A stretch of DNA of 64,000 bases from Hyphodiscus hymeniophilus. Its lineage: Eukaryota > Ascomycota > Leotiomycetes > Helotiales > Hyphodiscaceae. The notes beneath the pieces are model-generated. The model ran no database searches. It was not told where the DNA came from and worked only from the letters and a program-made list of their open reading frames with translations. Below are positions 1 to 10,689 of the stretch, one piece after another (positions within the stretch are counted from its first letter, which is position 1; each line of letters opens with the position of its first letter). The stretch is from NCBI GenBank assembly GCA_016508695.1, contig VNKQ01000005.1, positions 1,550,001-1,614,000 of the forward strand, given 5' to 3'. The position numbers and the translations under genes were made by a program.

Positions 1-180
1 CATTCGCCGATTGTGGAAAACCGTGACGAGACACTGGTGGGAGAGATTGCAGAGAAATACCTTAAAGATAACGAGGACTACTGCAGTATTGTACGAGTCT
101 ACACGGCGAATGCAAACGGAGTGAGACCAGACACATCGCACCTGGTAAATTTAACACCCATCGAGTACAATCCTCTTTAA
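1..180 (+). CDS. 3' end of an unidentified protein gene (partial)
   Basis: An open frame enters from the left edge and ends at TAA 178-180. It gives 59 residues ending in NLTPIEYNPL. I do not recognise the family. The stretch is free of stops, mixes charged and hydrophobic residues like real protein, and ends just before a compact converging gene on the other strand (stop at 235). The upstream part lies outside the window, so neither start nor function can be given. It could also be the last exon of a longer spliced gene. Confidence 0.5.
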   Translation, partial: HSPIVENRDETLVGEIAEKYLKDNEDYCSIVRVYTANANGVRPDTSHLVNLTPIEYNPL

Positions 181-234
181 GGGCCCACTGGTCGACATTG
201 CATCTTCCGATAATCGTTGAGACGGAACCAGTAA

Positions 235-1194
235 CTAAGCAGTTACCGGAACATCCTCACCAGCTGCTCTCCTAATAAATCCTGCGACGAAATTAGGATT
301 CACTACGTAAGGACTATGCCCCACGAACAGCCTTTCAGTCTCGATATCCCCTCCCCCTTCCTTCACTCCAGCAACAAATGCATCCTGCAACTGGACCGGA
401 ATGGCACGATCGTCTTCGCAGACGAGATATGCTGAAGGAATCTTCTTCCATGCGGCCGATTTAGTCTTCGTTGTGAAGGTCTATATGGACGACTTGCAAT
501 TAGTATTTCTTTTCTCTTAATCTTGGAGTAAAGCGTGATAATATGTCGATTTCGGATGATGTGACGATTTCTTGTTGAACATGTGGTAATTTAGAACTGG
601 AGGGGAATGCAGTTGGGAGACTTCCCTTGATTGATTGAGGTTTGAGTGTGGACAACCAGTATTGCTGCTCTTTAGGGTTCAGATCATGGTATAATCTTCC
701 TTTCATATCTTTAAGCCAAAGATTTCCATCCTACAAAATTTAGCACAGGCCTTATAAAGAATGACCACTGTCTATGTCACCTCTTGAATATCCCAAAAGT
801 CTGGTGCAACTCCTTCGCCTAAATCCAGAAGACTCGTGTTCTCCGGCAAGACGAAGGATGAGACAAATGTCAGCTTCACCACCGCTCCTTTCTTCCCATC
901 ATTATCGCGTTCTGCCTTACTCAGACCGTCAAGAGCGCTGTTGACTGGGATGCCTCCCCAGCTGTGAGCATGAATAATTGCATCATTACCTGTCTCCAGT
1001 TCTTTCATAACTACTGTTCTGACTGCGGCAATATCCTCGTCCAAGCTGTCGACAGGTGGACTGCCTCCAACACCTGGCATTGAGATGGTGACGCATTTGT
1101 ATCCGAGGGGCTCGAGAATGGAAATGACAGAGTTGAAAAACTCTGGGCTATGCCATGCTCCCGGAACGATAACAATGGTTGGAAAGATAGGCAT
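235..1194 (-). CDS. alpha/beta-hydrolase (AB_hydrolase_6 / methylesterase-like)
   Basis: The N-terminus has the alpha/beta-hydrolase pattern: a first strand and oxyanion region (IVIVPGAWHSPEFF), then a nucleophile-elbow-like HAHSWGG, where the serine sits in S-W-G-G. The last exon carries the acid and histidine region (PSAYLVCEDDRAIP, then FVGHSPYVVNP). Exon 1 is 781-1194. A 50-bp intron (731-780) joins DIQE to DGNLW. A second intron lies near 480-560; its acceptor just before residues TFTTKTK follows a TACTAAT branch site, but the donor is unclear. The stop is at 235-237. Small fungal proteins of this kind are putative esterases or lactonases with unknown substrates. No signal peptide is visible. 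Confidence 0.75.
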
Positions 1195-2376
1195 TACGAG
1201 GACCGAATGCTGGTAAGTTGGGCGTTTATTTCACGTCAATAGTGACTATCACTGAGCCAAGAGATCATGAACTGAATGTAGTGAGAACTCAAAGACTTTT
1301 GTACTCCAAGAAAATCCGACAGAGAAATCGATAGTTCCGTCGCCAGCCATCAGGACCGGCAAGAAACACCGGCATCTATGCCAGGGCGAGATAGAGGCGC
1401 GTTGATAGTGAATGATTCCACCCCGGTCTCTAACTGATTCCCCCGCTCCCCGCTCCCCACTCACCGGAGTCACCGCTACCCGCTCCCTACCCCGCCTCCT
1501 GGTCTCCGGTATTTGAAACGGCAGGCAATATGGAAGGTGTCGCTAGCACGAGAGATAGAAGGATGGAAATAATAATTACATACTCTCAATACTGACAGCA
1601 TACTTGAACCTTATTGTTACACAAATCAGCCTCACATTGTTGATATTATGTTTCATAACTTCTAAAATGATTGAGAAAAATTTAGGTATTTCAATCCAGT
1701 ATATCACATGATTATATCTTTTAAACTAAGGAATGTGATTCAAGATTAACACTTTAACATTATTGTTACTTACTAATGAGGAATTTTAAGGATTATTCAC
1801 TGAGTAATATGAGATACTTTTGAATACCATACAATTCATAGGTAAGTACCTGGGAGACATCAGATTCCCGGTAGGTAAGCCCACAAACTAGGTCTCGGGA
1901 CCACTAATTCCCAGCTGTTGCGGGTGAAGTCGTGATACAATGACCGACTTCTCACGTGAGGGACACTCTCACGGTAAGGTCATGAGCCTTGCCAGCCTTG
2001 CCAGCCTTGCCAGCCTTGCGAAAGTCGCTAACCGAGGCTGGAAATATACGCGATAGCCTATCAAGCCAAGCTTTTCGCAGCAGTAGCCTTTCAGCCCATC
2101 GTACATGTCGCAGCCTGACACGGGACGAAATCCGAAGCCGAGCCCAGATGTAGCAAGGTACATCATCGCAGTGAGGTTCTCATTTGGACCTCTCATTTAC
2201 TATGTCCTTAGATCACACACGGAATGGAGTCTTACTCTTAAAGACTGAGTGCATCCCGAACCCGAATCTCGAAAGAGGCTTTCGACTGCAGCCAGACCAC
2301 TAATCGCTCATCCCATCTCGGATGTCGCATCAGAGAAACTCGGGAAACCTATTGCCTGCCCTCCACAAAGTCCACC
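1195..2376. other. intergenic; AT-rich block and 9-bp tandem repeat
   Basis: No credible gene is seen. About 1555-1850 is strikingly AT-rich compared with its flanks and has no long open frame, as expected for old repeat-derived or RIP-affected sequence. At 1987-2020 the unit CCTTGCCAG is repeated about 3.7 times, upstream of the Zn2Cys6 regulator. Confidence 0.5.
1987..2020 (+). repeat. tandem repeat, unit CCTTGCCAG x ~3.7
   Basis: There are three perfect 9-bp copies and a partial fourth (CCTTGCG). The repeat lies about 360 bp upstream of the transcription factor start at 2377. Confidence 0.85.
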
Positions 2377-4135
2377 ATGTACACACATAATAACCCAATT
2401 CCCCACAGAAAGCACAAGAAATCTACTACTGGCTGCAAGGCTTGCAAGGAGAGGAAAGTCAAGGTTCGGATCGTCCTTTTAGGAGTTCCCAATGTCGTTG
2501 CTGATCCGATGCAGTGCGATGAGAAACGTCCTGTTTGTGGCAAATGCTCAGTGCATTTCTCCAATATCCAAGCTTGTGACTACGTACCAGCAAGTAAAGT
2601 ACCAAGGAATAAAGTCCAGCTGCCGGCCGAAGGACTTGTTCCAAAGCCCAGGAAAGGTGTTGCAGCCAGGTATCCCCAGCCTAACGTTCGACTCAACCCA
2701 TTGCGAAAGTCGCCGGAGGTTACTGCTATGTACTCGACCAGCCCATCATCTTGTATGCAGGGCACGACAGACTCGACAGTGTCTACCGAGGATTCTATAG
2801 TGCTAGCCACGCCTCTTGGAAGACAATGTGGCTGTCCTTGTCACAAATCGGGTACGGATACCTCACTCATTGCTTCAAGGGTCTGTGACTGACGCTGTCA
2901 AGTAGAATATACTGAAATGATGCTCGATAATGTGTTTGGTGTGTGCAGGATTTGTGGAAACATGCCCTCCCTCACCACATCTCCGAGCACTTGCCTTCCA
3001 GTCGTTCCGGAAACTGTGCTCATGTCTGGACGAATCGATCCCTTTGGAGTGCTGCCAACCAAGCAGTCCCCTCGAGTGCATGCTTTGATCTATCATTGTA
3101 AGATCCCACTCCTTGGCGAACTTCCTCGTTTTACTGCCAGATATTTCACTCACCCAAACAAAGAAGCACACCCGCGTTTCAGTAAATTGGCTCTAGTATG
3201 CATTCAATTCTACCGGCTGATATCTCTCCTCAGGGGTCAATACACTCTCACTCTTTCCAACAATGATCCACAGCCAATACTGCACCAACAAATGTTGGCT
3301 CTCAACAGCCATGGCAAACCCTCCTCTCTTCAATGCAACTCTTTATGTCGCCTCTGCACATCTAAACGGTCTCTACGGTCAAAGACAGAGTTCCGAGTCG
3401 ATGTACTACAAGCTAGAAACCATCAAAGTCTTGAATGATGCCCTGATGGATCCAGCCCTTAAGACCGCCGATGAAACGATTGCGGCTGTGTTGCTGCTAG
3501 CAAATATCACTGTGCGTTACCATTTTCTGTGGGAAAATGAGCCACACACTGATCTGAAGCGACGTAGGGTATAATAGGAGAACCCGGAGAAGTGGACGCC
3601 CATCTAGCCGGTCTCCAGAAGATGGTGAATCTCAGAGGAGGCATTAAGTCCTTTCCCGTAGGAGGCGTTTTCCTTCATATGCTCTGCACGTAAATCCTCC
3701 TCTCATTCATTGCGGCTTGAAGCTCACGCTCCTAGGACGAACCACCTCTCCGCTGTTCTCTCCGAAGACCAAATCCTGGTCCCGCCCACCGGAATACCCT
3801 ATCAGCCTGCCTTCTCACGCTCTCCTTCCCCTGTCCCATCAATTCCATCATTTTCGCCAATTCTCTCTTCATTAGATACACCTTCCACGTCACGCTCAAT
3901 AGTGGAAGAATCTCCACTCTTGAAGACATTCGCCATAGAATGTGGCTTCCATAGTACACTCGTAGATGTCTTCCACGATATCGGATTCTTGTACTCCGTC
4001 GTCGACGCCTTTACAAGACGATTACTTCCGAGTTTCAGGAAGGAATTTGAAGTTCTCACGTCTGAGATTGAAAAGCAATCTCTACATGGAAGTTGTGCGA
4101 GTGACGAGGGGGGTTGGGAAGGACAACAGAGATGA
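2377..4135 (+). CDS. Zn2Cys6 fungal-specific transcription factor
   Basis: The start codon at 2377 follows CACC. Removing a 51-bp intron (2464-2514) joins ERKVK to CDEKRPVCGKC and completes a binuclear zinc cluster (C-KAC-ERKVKC-P-CGKC-C). Downstream exons carry the regulatory region typical of this family: SGRIDPFGVLPTK, then FNATLYVASAHLNGL, then DETIAAVLLLANIT. A further intron (about 3511-3567, acceptor in CGTAG) joins this to GIIGEPGEVDAHLAGLQKMV. The final exon continues through TFAIECGFHSTLVDVF. I could not fix every splice site between 2850 and 3260, and the true stop may lie past 4135. DNA targets are unknown. It is nuclear by family. Confidence 0.8.
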
Positions 4136-4655
4136 GTTATCAGATTTTATAACATGTCGCTCACTCACCATACTCATCTAAGATGAAATATAAACTGGAT
4201 TGTGCAGGAATTCGGACAAAGACTGCGAAGAGAGAAGGGTTGATGACGATGAGCGTGCCTACTAACCCTTACATTTCGGGGGGTATGTAAGCTCCAGTCG
4301 AAAGAAAAAAACATAAACACTACCAAGCAATACCTCTCTCTTCAAAGCACTTGAACTCGCGAAATTGAAAAGAAAACCTTTCTCTTCCAAATTTCAGCTT
4401 GCACATGGTTGGTTCCTAACATTTCTCGCATCCGCCGAATCGGCTTGGAAGGGTGGCTTCTTTCTTTATCCAACGCTCAATAGCCACGAGAGCGACCCAA
4501 GTAAGTAGAGTTGCACCCATTCCTTTGTTAGGATTTATTTAAGCTACAACCCAATTTGCTGCCATCCCTTCCGCGGTCATTTACATCAAAAGTCGAACTA
4601 ATCCACAACCATTCGTCCTTGATCTGCCTGCCCAAAACCGAGACAATCAGACACA
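4136..4655. other. intergenic / 5' leader
   Basis: About 500 bp without a recognisable gene. It probably holds the 3' end of the transcription factor transcript and the promoter and leader of the gene at 4656. Confidence 0.4.
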
Positions 4656-6248
4656 ATGTCTAAGCCATGGATACATCACATGAATAGCTCTGCAACATCG
4701 TTGAGCCGTTTTGGCTTGGACAGAGCGATCGCAACTGTACAAAGCATTGCGCCACTAACAAGTGACCATCAGCGAAAAGATATCCCTCCGATTCCCAAAG
4801 ACATGCGACAGAATAATCGCAAAAGACCTTCGAGCGAACAGTCTCTAGGAGGTTATGAGCCAAACGGCAAGGATTTTTTCTACTCGCACCAAAACAGCAG
4901 CAATGAGAAAATGGAACGGCCGACCATGGGCTCTAAAAGTCATTCCCTGCCGGAAACAATTTGTCCATCAGTATCCAGGTACACGCACACCTTCAATACT
5001 CAACCGGGTGGAAAGAATTCAGAGAGAGTACTTCCTCCTCCTCCGCCGCCGCCTATGAGCAAGTCAGCTCAGAAGATACTACAATTGACAGGCTTCGATA
5101 CATCTGGAAACAGTCACATGAATGTATCTCTTTCACCCCCTCCGCCGCTGATGAGCAAGTCGGCTCAGAAGATTCTACAATTGACGGGCTTCGACCCATC
5201 CTTCGACCAAGAATCCAGATCCCATTACTCGGTGTCTCCAGAATCCTCCGATGCCGACAGCTCAGGAAGCCTGTATAGTCAGTTTGATGGCGAAGGACAA
5301 GAATACGCCCAGCCGCGACGCCTCTGGGCAGGGCCCTCTACAGTTATCCAAGGTGAGACAAGCGCAGCGTATGTCCAATCTTCATTCTATAGCGCAAGCG
5401 AAAGAAGTGCCGAAATTTCAGATGCGTCTGTCGCAGCAGCTGCAGCACTTCCTGCGTCAGTCACATCACTTCGGTTCCGAGATCGTCCAGTAAAGCATGA
5501 TCAACGAAGCGTCGACTTAGCCGGAAAACAGTCTAAAGACATCATGACAGACGAAGAGTTTATGGCTGCTAAGAGGGAATACTATCAGCAAAAACGAACT
5601 CGATTTGAGGAAGTATTTGAGCGCGATTTTGGGAGCCGACATGGACAGGAGTTGCGGGATGCAGATAAGGGGGGTCTGGTACCAAGACCACTTACCATAC
5701 GATCGAGGCCGAGAGTCAATGATGATAACGGCAAGCTGCGTTACTATTCTGAGCCTGCTTCACCAACAGGGCTTCCATATGATGGAACTACGTTACATAG
5801 TAGGATTCCACCTCGTCCGCAAAACCTTAGACACAAGAGGAAGTTTGGTACTGGGAAGCATCCGATGAAGAGTCCATTCCCATTTATCATCAAAAAAGAG
5901 CCTGGAGCAGAAGAACCAGAACAGAGATTTAGGCACAAAGTGTCCAGGGCGATGAAAAGGCTATCAGGAGGGACGAAATCACCAATGACGCAGTCTGTGA
6001 GTCCCAGCGGAGAGCGAGAGGCTGGAGAGGTAGACCCACCGACGCCTTCGGGTTTGAAAGCGTTCTTCCCTTCACAGGAGATAATGCAAAAGGGCAATGA
6101 ACATTTACAGGATGCGGTTTACAAGGCGAGGAAAGGTTTGAGGATCAAGACAGCTGACGAGCGGAGAAGAGAAGATTTAAAGAAGCAAATTGTTGTTGTT
6201 GGGATCACTGATCAATCACCAGGTAGGCCTGATCTCAGGGTGTCATAG
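4656..6248 (+). CDS. disordered fungal protein with duplicated MSKSAQKILQLTGFD motif
   Basis: A single-exon 530-residue frame starting at ATG 4656 in a CACAATG context. I do not recognise the family. It is rich in Ser, Pro, Lys and Arg and is probably mostly unfolded. A proline run is followed by MSKSAQKILQLTGFD at residues 134-148, and a second proline run and the same 15 residues follow at 166-180. A charged, probably helical stretch (EEFMAAKREYYQQKRTRF) lies near residue 295. The C-terminal half is basic and has several SP and TP sites. No membrane segment or signal peptide is seen. A scaffold or phosphoregulated adaptor role is inference only. Confidence 0.7.
   Translation: MSKPWIHHMNSSATSLSRFGLDRAIATVQSIAPLTSDHQRKDIPPIPKDMRQNNRKRPSSEQSLGGYEPNGKDFFYSHQNSSNEKMERPTMGSKSHSLPETICPSVSRYTHTFNTQPGGKNSERVLPPPPPPPMSKSAQKILQLTGFDTSGNSHMNVSLSPPPPLMSKSAQKILQLTGFDPSFDQESRSHYSVSPESSDADSSGSLYSQFDGEGQEYAQPRRLWAGPSTVIQGETSAAYVQSSFYSASERSAEISDASVAAAAALPASVTSLRFRDRPVKHDQRSVDLAGKQSKDIMTDEEFMAAKREYYQQKRTRFEEVFERDFGSRHGQELRDADKGGLVPRPLTIRSRPRVNDDNGKLRYYSEPASPTGLPYDGTTLHSRIPPRPQNLRHKRKFGTGKHPMKSPFPFIIKKEPGAEEPEQRFRHKVSRAMKRLSGGTKSPMTQSVSPSGEREAGEVDPPTPSGLKAFFPSQEIMQKGNEHLQDAVYKARKGLRIKTADERRREDLKKQIVVVGITDQSPGRPDLRVS
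5055..5195 (+). repeat. internal coding duplication (two 45-bp copies, period 96 bp)
   Basis: Copies at 5055-5099 and 5151-5195 encode the same 15 residues after a polyproline run. They differ at four bases, all synonymous third positions (TCA/TCG, ATA/ATT, ACA/ACG, GAT/GAC). Confidence 0.9.
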
Positions 6249-6864
6249 GTGTGAAAAAGACTGACCAAACTTCGAGATGGTAGAGTATCTGAATGGCTTT
6301 GAAGGATGATGACGCCTGGATCGTGATATAACATGATATATTCCGACTTCGTACAGCAATAGTTCCGTGCTCTCTCAATTGAAAGTCTATTTATGACAAT
6401 CCACTCGAATTGTTCCCCTTATTTACAGCCTATCAAAGACTGACCTGCTCTCGAGCTCGTACCGTACCTGCAGATCGACCAGCCCCCTCATCTTGGCGAC
6501 CAGGTGACAAATTCTGTACGCCGCAGTAGAGCTCCTCAATTTCTATCATTCCCTCAATACCTATCACTCTAACCACATATGCGATTCTAATCCATAACCC
6601 ACTTATGAACGCTTAAGTTTATCCCAAGCCCCACGGAAGAAAGATTGCGATTGTAAACCATCGGGGCGGCGTGGCGTACTGTAGGTCGTCCCAGAAACCC
6701 CGCTGCGGGAGCTTATCCCTGTCTGAGACGTTACACCTACCTACCTCCCCTCGCCTTACCATCGAAGCATCAGCATCATCATAGCTGATTCAACAACAGC
6801 TTTCCTCTTCCACAATCCACAATCCCCAATACACCAAAGTCAGTTATAAAATCAGAGAATCATT
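6249..6864. other. intergenic region upstream of AMS1
   Basis: There is no gene-like frame. It holds the 3' region of the gene ending at 6248 and the AMS1 promoter, which includes CA-rich and CT-rich tracts around 6740-6850. Confidence 0.4.
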
Positions 6865-9800
6865 ATGGGCGGAGAAAGCACCCCGTCCGAGAAGCCTAAG
6901 GGCACATATCCCAAGCTCTCGGCGCATCCTGTTGGACAATGGATCCCAAACATCTACAAGGACCGCATTGGCATGTTCTACAGTGGGGGCCAATATGAAG
7001 GCAAAAATCTACGAGCGTAAGTGGACGTTGAGGAGCACCGAGAATAAAGGACTGCTCATCAATTGACTTATTGGATAGTATGATGAATGATGGTGTTGCC
7101 TCTGGGTCTCCACATGTCAAGCTCTCCGTCTGGGACGCTCCCGATCTCACTCGTCCCACATTCAAAGATGCCACGAGCCACGAATTTAAATCAACGTCTG
7201 TCGGAGAATGGTTCGGCCCATCTTGGTCGACCCATTGGTTCAAAGTCCAGCTCACAGTCCCATCCGAGCTTCGCAAGAAGGAACTCCTCGAGTTACACTG
7301 GGATGCGAATAACGAGGGAATGGTCTGGACCGAGGATGGCAACCCATTACAAGGCTTGACTGGTGGCGGAGAGAGGGTTGAATGGGTCTTGCCGGACAAT
7401 TTCAGGGATGGGAAGGAGCACATAATATATATCGAGATGGCTTGCAATGGCATGTTTGGGAATGCTCCAGGCGGGGACACGATCCAACCACCAGACCCAA
7501 ACAAATACTTCCAGCTGAGCAAAGCAGATATCGTGGCAGTTAACGTGGTAGCTCGCCACCTGTACATTGATATCTGGGAGATCGGTGATGCTGCACGAGA
7601 GTTCCCTACCGACTCATGGGAACAACATAAAGCGTTGAAGGTGGCCAACCAGATCATTGATGCTTTTGAGTTAGGCAGTCAAGATTCGATCATCAAGGGT
7701 CGCAAGATTGCTCAAGAATATCTTGGAAAGAACGTGAACTCGTCCGACGTCTACAAATCTAAAAACCAGCCCATTGTTTATGGCATTGGACATTGCCACA
7801 TTGATACCTGTTGGCTCTGGCCTTGGGCGGAGACGAAGAGGAAAGTCGCTAGATCCTGGTCTAATCAGTGCGATTTGATGGATCGCTATCCTGAGCATCG
7901 ATTTGCTGTTTCTCAAGCTCAACAATACAAATGGCTCAAAGAGTACTACCCTTATGTCTTTGACCGGGTCAAGGCAAAGGTCAAGCAGGGTAGCTTCCAA
8001 CCGGTTGGCGGTAGCTGGGTTGAGCATGATACGAATATGCCTAGCGGTGAGTCCCTAGTACGACAATTTCTCTACGGTCAGAGACTGTTCGAGAGCAACT
8101 TTGGCGAAAGGTGCAGGACTTTCTGGTTGCCGGACACTTTCGGATACTCGAGTCAGCTACCACAATTGTGTCGCTTGGCCGGAATGACCCGTTTCTTCAC
8201 TCAAAAACTAAGCTGGAACAATATCAACAAGTTCCCTCACACCACCTTCAATTGGGTGGCGCTTGATGGAAGTCAAGTCATCTGTCATATGGCTCCATCA
8301 GAGACCTATACCGCAAATGCCGATTTTGGTGATGTTAGAAGGTCAGTCACCCAGCACAAGTCTATGGATCAAGACGAGACATCGCTTTTGGTCTTCGGCA
8401 AGGGTGACGGAGGTGGTGGGCCAACTTGGGAGATGTTAGAGAAACTTCGTCGTTGTCGTGGAATGAGTGATACTGTCGGTATGCTACCCAGAGTTCACAT
8501 GGGTGACTCCGTTGAGGACTTCTTTGACCGTCTCGAGAAGAGAGCCGAGGACGGCCTTGACTTTGTCACCTGGTACGGCGAGCTTTACTTTGAATTGCAC
8601 CGTGGCACCTACACGACCCAGGCAAACAACAAACGTAACAACAGAAAGGCTGAGATTTTGCTTCGGGATGTTGAGTTGCTAGCGACACTTGCAAGCATCA
8701 AGGGCAGCTACAAATATCCCAAGAAGGACATTGACGATATGTGGGAGGCGACTCTACTATGCCAGTTCCACGATTGCCTTCCCGGCAGTTCCATTGAGAT
8801 GTGTTACGATGACAGCGACGAGCTTTACGCCAAGGTGTTTGACGCAGGAGAGAAGCTCTTGAAAGATCTCTACGATACCATTAACGTTCAAGCCGTTTCG
8901 ACTCTAAAGTCAAAAGACAATCTGGTTGCTTTGAACACAATGCCTTGGCACCGCCGAGAAATTATCTCCACTGGCGACCGCCAGGCGGGTGTAGCATGTG
9001 GTGAAGGGAACGTCCTCAACATCAAGACGTTCAAGGTCGCTGAGACACCGGAGGTCACAGTCGAAGAGATCAAAAGCGGTGTGTTCGTTCTCCAGAATGA
9101 TCAATTAAGAATCGAGGTCGCAGAAGGTTGCATTACCTCGCTCTACGACCGCCAGGCTGAGCGAGAAGTTATCGCCAAGGGTGGCAAGGCCAATCAATTG
9201 GTCATCTTCGACGATAAGCCACTTTATTGGCAAGCTTGGGATGTTGAAGTCTTTCATTTAGACTCTCGAAAAGAGCTTTCATCTGGTGCCACAAAGATCG
9301 TTCAGAACGATGCTCATCAAGTCAGTGTTATGACCGAGACCAAGATCAGCGACAAGAGCTGGGTTAAGACAACTATAAGCCTCTCGGCGGCTTTCAAGGG
9401 CCAACAATCATATGTTGAGATGCACAGTGAGGTCGAATGGAAAGAGGACATGAAGTTCCTGAAGGTTGAATTTCCTGTTGATGTCAGGAACACCGAGGCT
9501 TCATATGAGACTCAATACGGTGTTGTCCGAAGACCTACTCACTACAACACGACGTGAGTAAAGCCAAATGAATTGAAAGATTCTGCTAATCTATTGTAGT
9601 TGGGACATGGCCAAGTTTGAAGTCTGCTGCCACAAGTTTGCTGACTTGTCGGAGCACGGCTATGGTGTGTCAATCTTGAACGACAGCAAGTATGGTTTCG
9701 CTACCTGTGGAAACCTTATGCGCCTGTCTCTCCTCCGTGCACCCAAGGCGCCAGATGCACATGCAGACATGGGACGCCACCACATCCGCTGGGCAATCCT

Positions 9801-10209
9801 CCCTCATCAAGGCGATCTGAGCTCCACTACTGTTCGTACTGCATACAACTTCAACAACCCTCTCAAGCTTGCCGAAGCACCTGCGGGCTTTTCCTCCACT
9901 GCTTCCTCCAACCCAATCAAACTTACCGGCAATCCATCATTGATCCTCGACTGCATCAAGCGCGGCGAGGACGATGAAGATGTCAGCCGGGGAGAATTGG
10001 AAATCAGGAAAGGCAAGAGTGTTATCGTGCGGATTTACGATAGTTTGGGAGGGACCAGCAAGGGCACGATTGAAACCAGTCTGGATGTGAAGAAGGTATT
10101 CAGGACTAATATCCTGGAGGACGACGAGGATGAGATTAAGATTGAAAATGGCAAGGTCGATATAACTTTAAGACCTTTCGAAGTCGCTACCTTCAGATTG
10201 CAGCTCTAA
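6865..10209 (+). CDS. AMS1: alpha-mannosidase, GH38 (Ams1-type)
   Basis: Three exons (6865-7016, 7079-9553, 9600-10209) give 1078 residues, close to yeast Ams1. The GH38 catalytic core shows zinc ligands in GHCHIDTCWLWPWAET, the nucleophile aspartate in WLPDTFGYSSQLPQ, and a further histidine in QFHDCLPGSS. The mannosidase middle helical and C-terminal beta domains follow. There is no signal peptide. That fits the fungal Ams1 class, which hydrolyses terminal alpha-mannose from free oligosaccharides and reaches the vacuole by the cytoplasm-to-vacuole route rather than by secretion. Introns are 62 and 46 bp with GTAAGT and GTGAGT donors. Start at MGGESTPSEKPKG: the next in-frame Met lies inside conserved sequence. 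Confidence 0.95.
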
Positions 10210-10523
10210 ATAAGTAGGCGAAGGGAATGTTATGAGGCTATGGTTTTTGGATGGTTGTACACATCATTCTCAGTCCATTGGATAAAATTCATTGTCTTGC
10301 GGAGTATTATATGTAGTCTTCAAAATGCTACAAGAGCCTCAAATTCTGGAAGAACTATTTCAGCCACACCCTTTTCTCATGCCCACATTTCTACCCTAGA
10401 TAGAAAGACCCCCCTCCATTGCCCCTTCCCCCTTTTCCAACTACCTTACATCTCGCTTATCGGCAGCGACCCGCCCACCATTCTACCTCAAGAAAGAACC
10501 CAAAAAATCGACAAAAAATGAAC

Positions 10524-10530
10524 AAAAAAA
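10524..10530 (-). terminator. Pol III T-run terminator
   Basis: Seven T residues on the minus strand, beginning 11 nt after the tRNA 3' end. Two further T6 runs follow downstream. Confidence 0.65.
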
Positions 10531-10540
10531 TAGTGCGAAG

Positions 10541-10686
10541 TCCCTCAGGCGCGAGTCGAACGCGCGACTGCGATGCATCTGTTAGCAGATGCCTGAGATC
10601 ATATTGATTAGATATGTAAACATACCATTCCGGTGAGACTGTGACAATTACAGCCGGACGCCATAAACCAACTAGACGCTAAAGAG
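10541..10686 (-). tRNA. tRNA-Tyr(GTA)-like gene with two interruptions
   Basis: Read on the minus strand, the A-box region TAGCGTCTAGTTGG and the loop CTGTAA (anticodon GTA at 10651-10649) resemble fungal tRNA-Tyr. Anticodon stem TCCGG pairs with CCGGA (10633-10629) once a 13-nt canonical-position intron (10647-10635) is removed. The T-arm is perfect (GCGCG, TTCGACT, CGCGC; 10565-10549). The acceptor 3' strand CTGAGGG plus A ends at 10541, and a T7 Pol III terminator follows at 10530-10524. Between the anticodon and T arms lies an extra 58-nt insert (10625-10568); removing it leaves a normal 5-nt variable loop. The acceptor 5' strand (near TCTTTAG, 10685-10679) pairs only with three G-T wobbles and leaves a short 8/9 linker, so the gene may be a variant or a decaying copy. 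Confidence 0.65.
10568..10625 (-). other. 58-nt insert with mRNA-type splice signals inside the tRNA variable arm
   Basis: On the minus strand it begins GTATGT, contains the branch-site-like TGCTAACA (10587-10580) and ends GCAG 14 nt after the branch adenosine. The branch site lies in the loop of a perfect 7-bp hairpin, GCATCTG-CTAA-CAGATGC (10592-10575). Confidence 0.55.
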
Positions 10687-10689
10687 ATG

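Noticed and set aside
6896..7657. 253-residue minus-strand frame in AMS1
   Set aside because: Antisense to the GH38 N-terminal region, whose conservation explains the sequence.
10569..10592. A second, tRNA-Ser(GCT)-like gene from the hairpin GCATCTGCTAACAGATGC
   Set aside because: The anticodon loop cannot be made 7 nt with a paired 5-bp stem, and no A-box or acceptor partner lies upstream.
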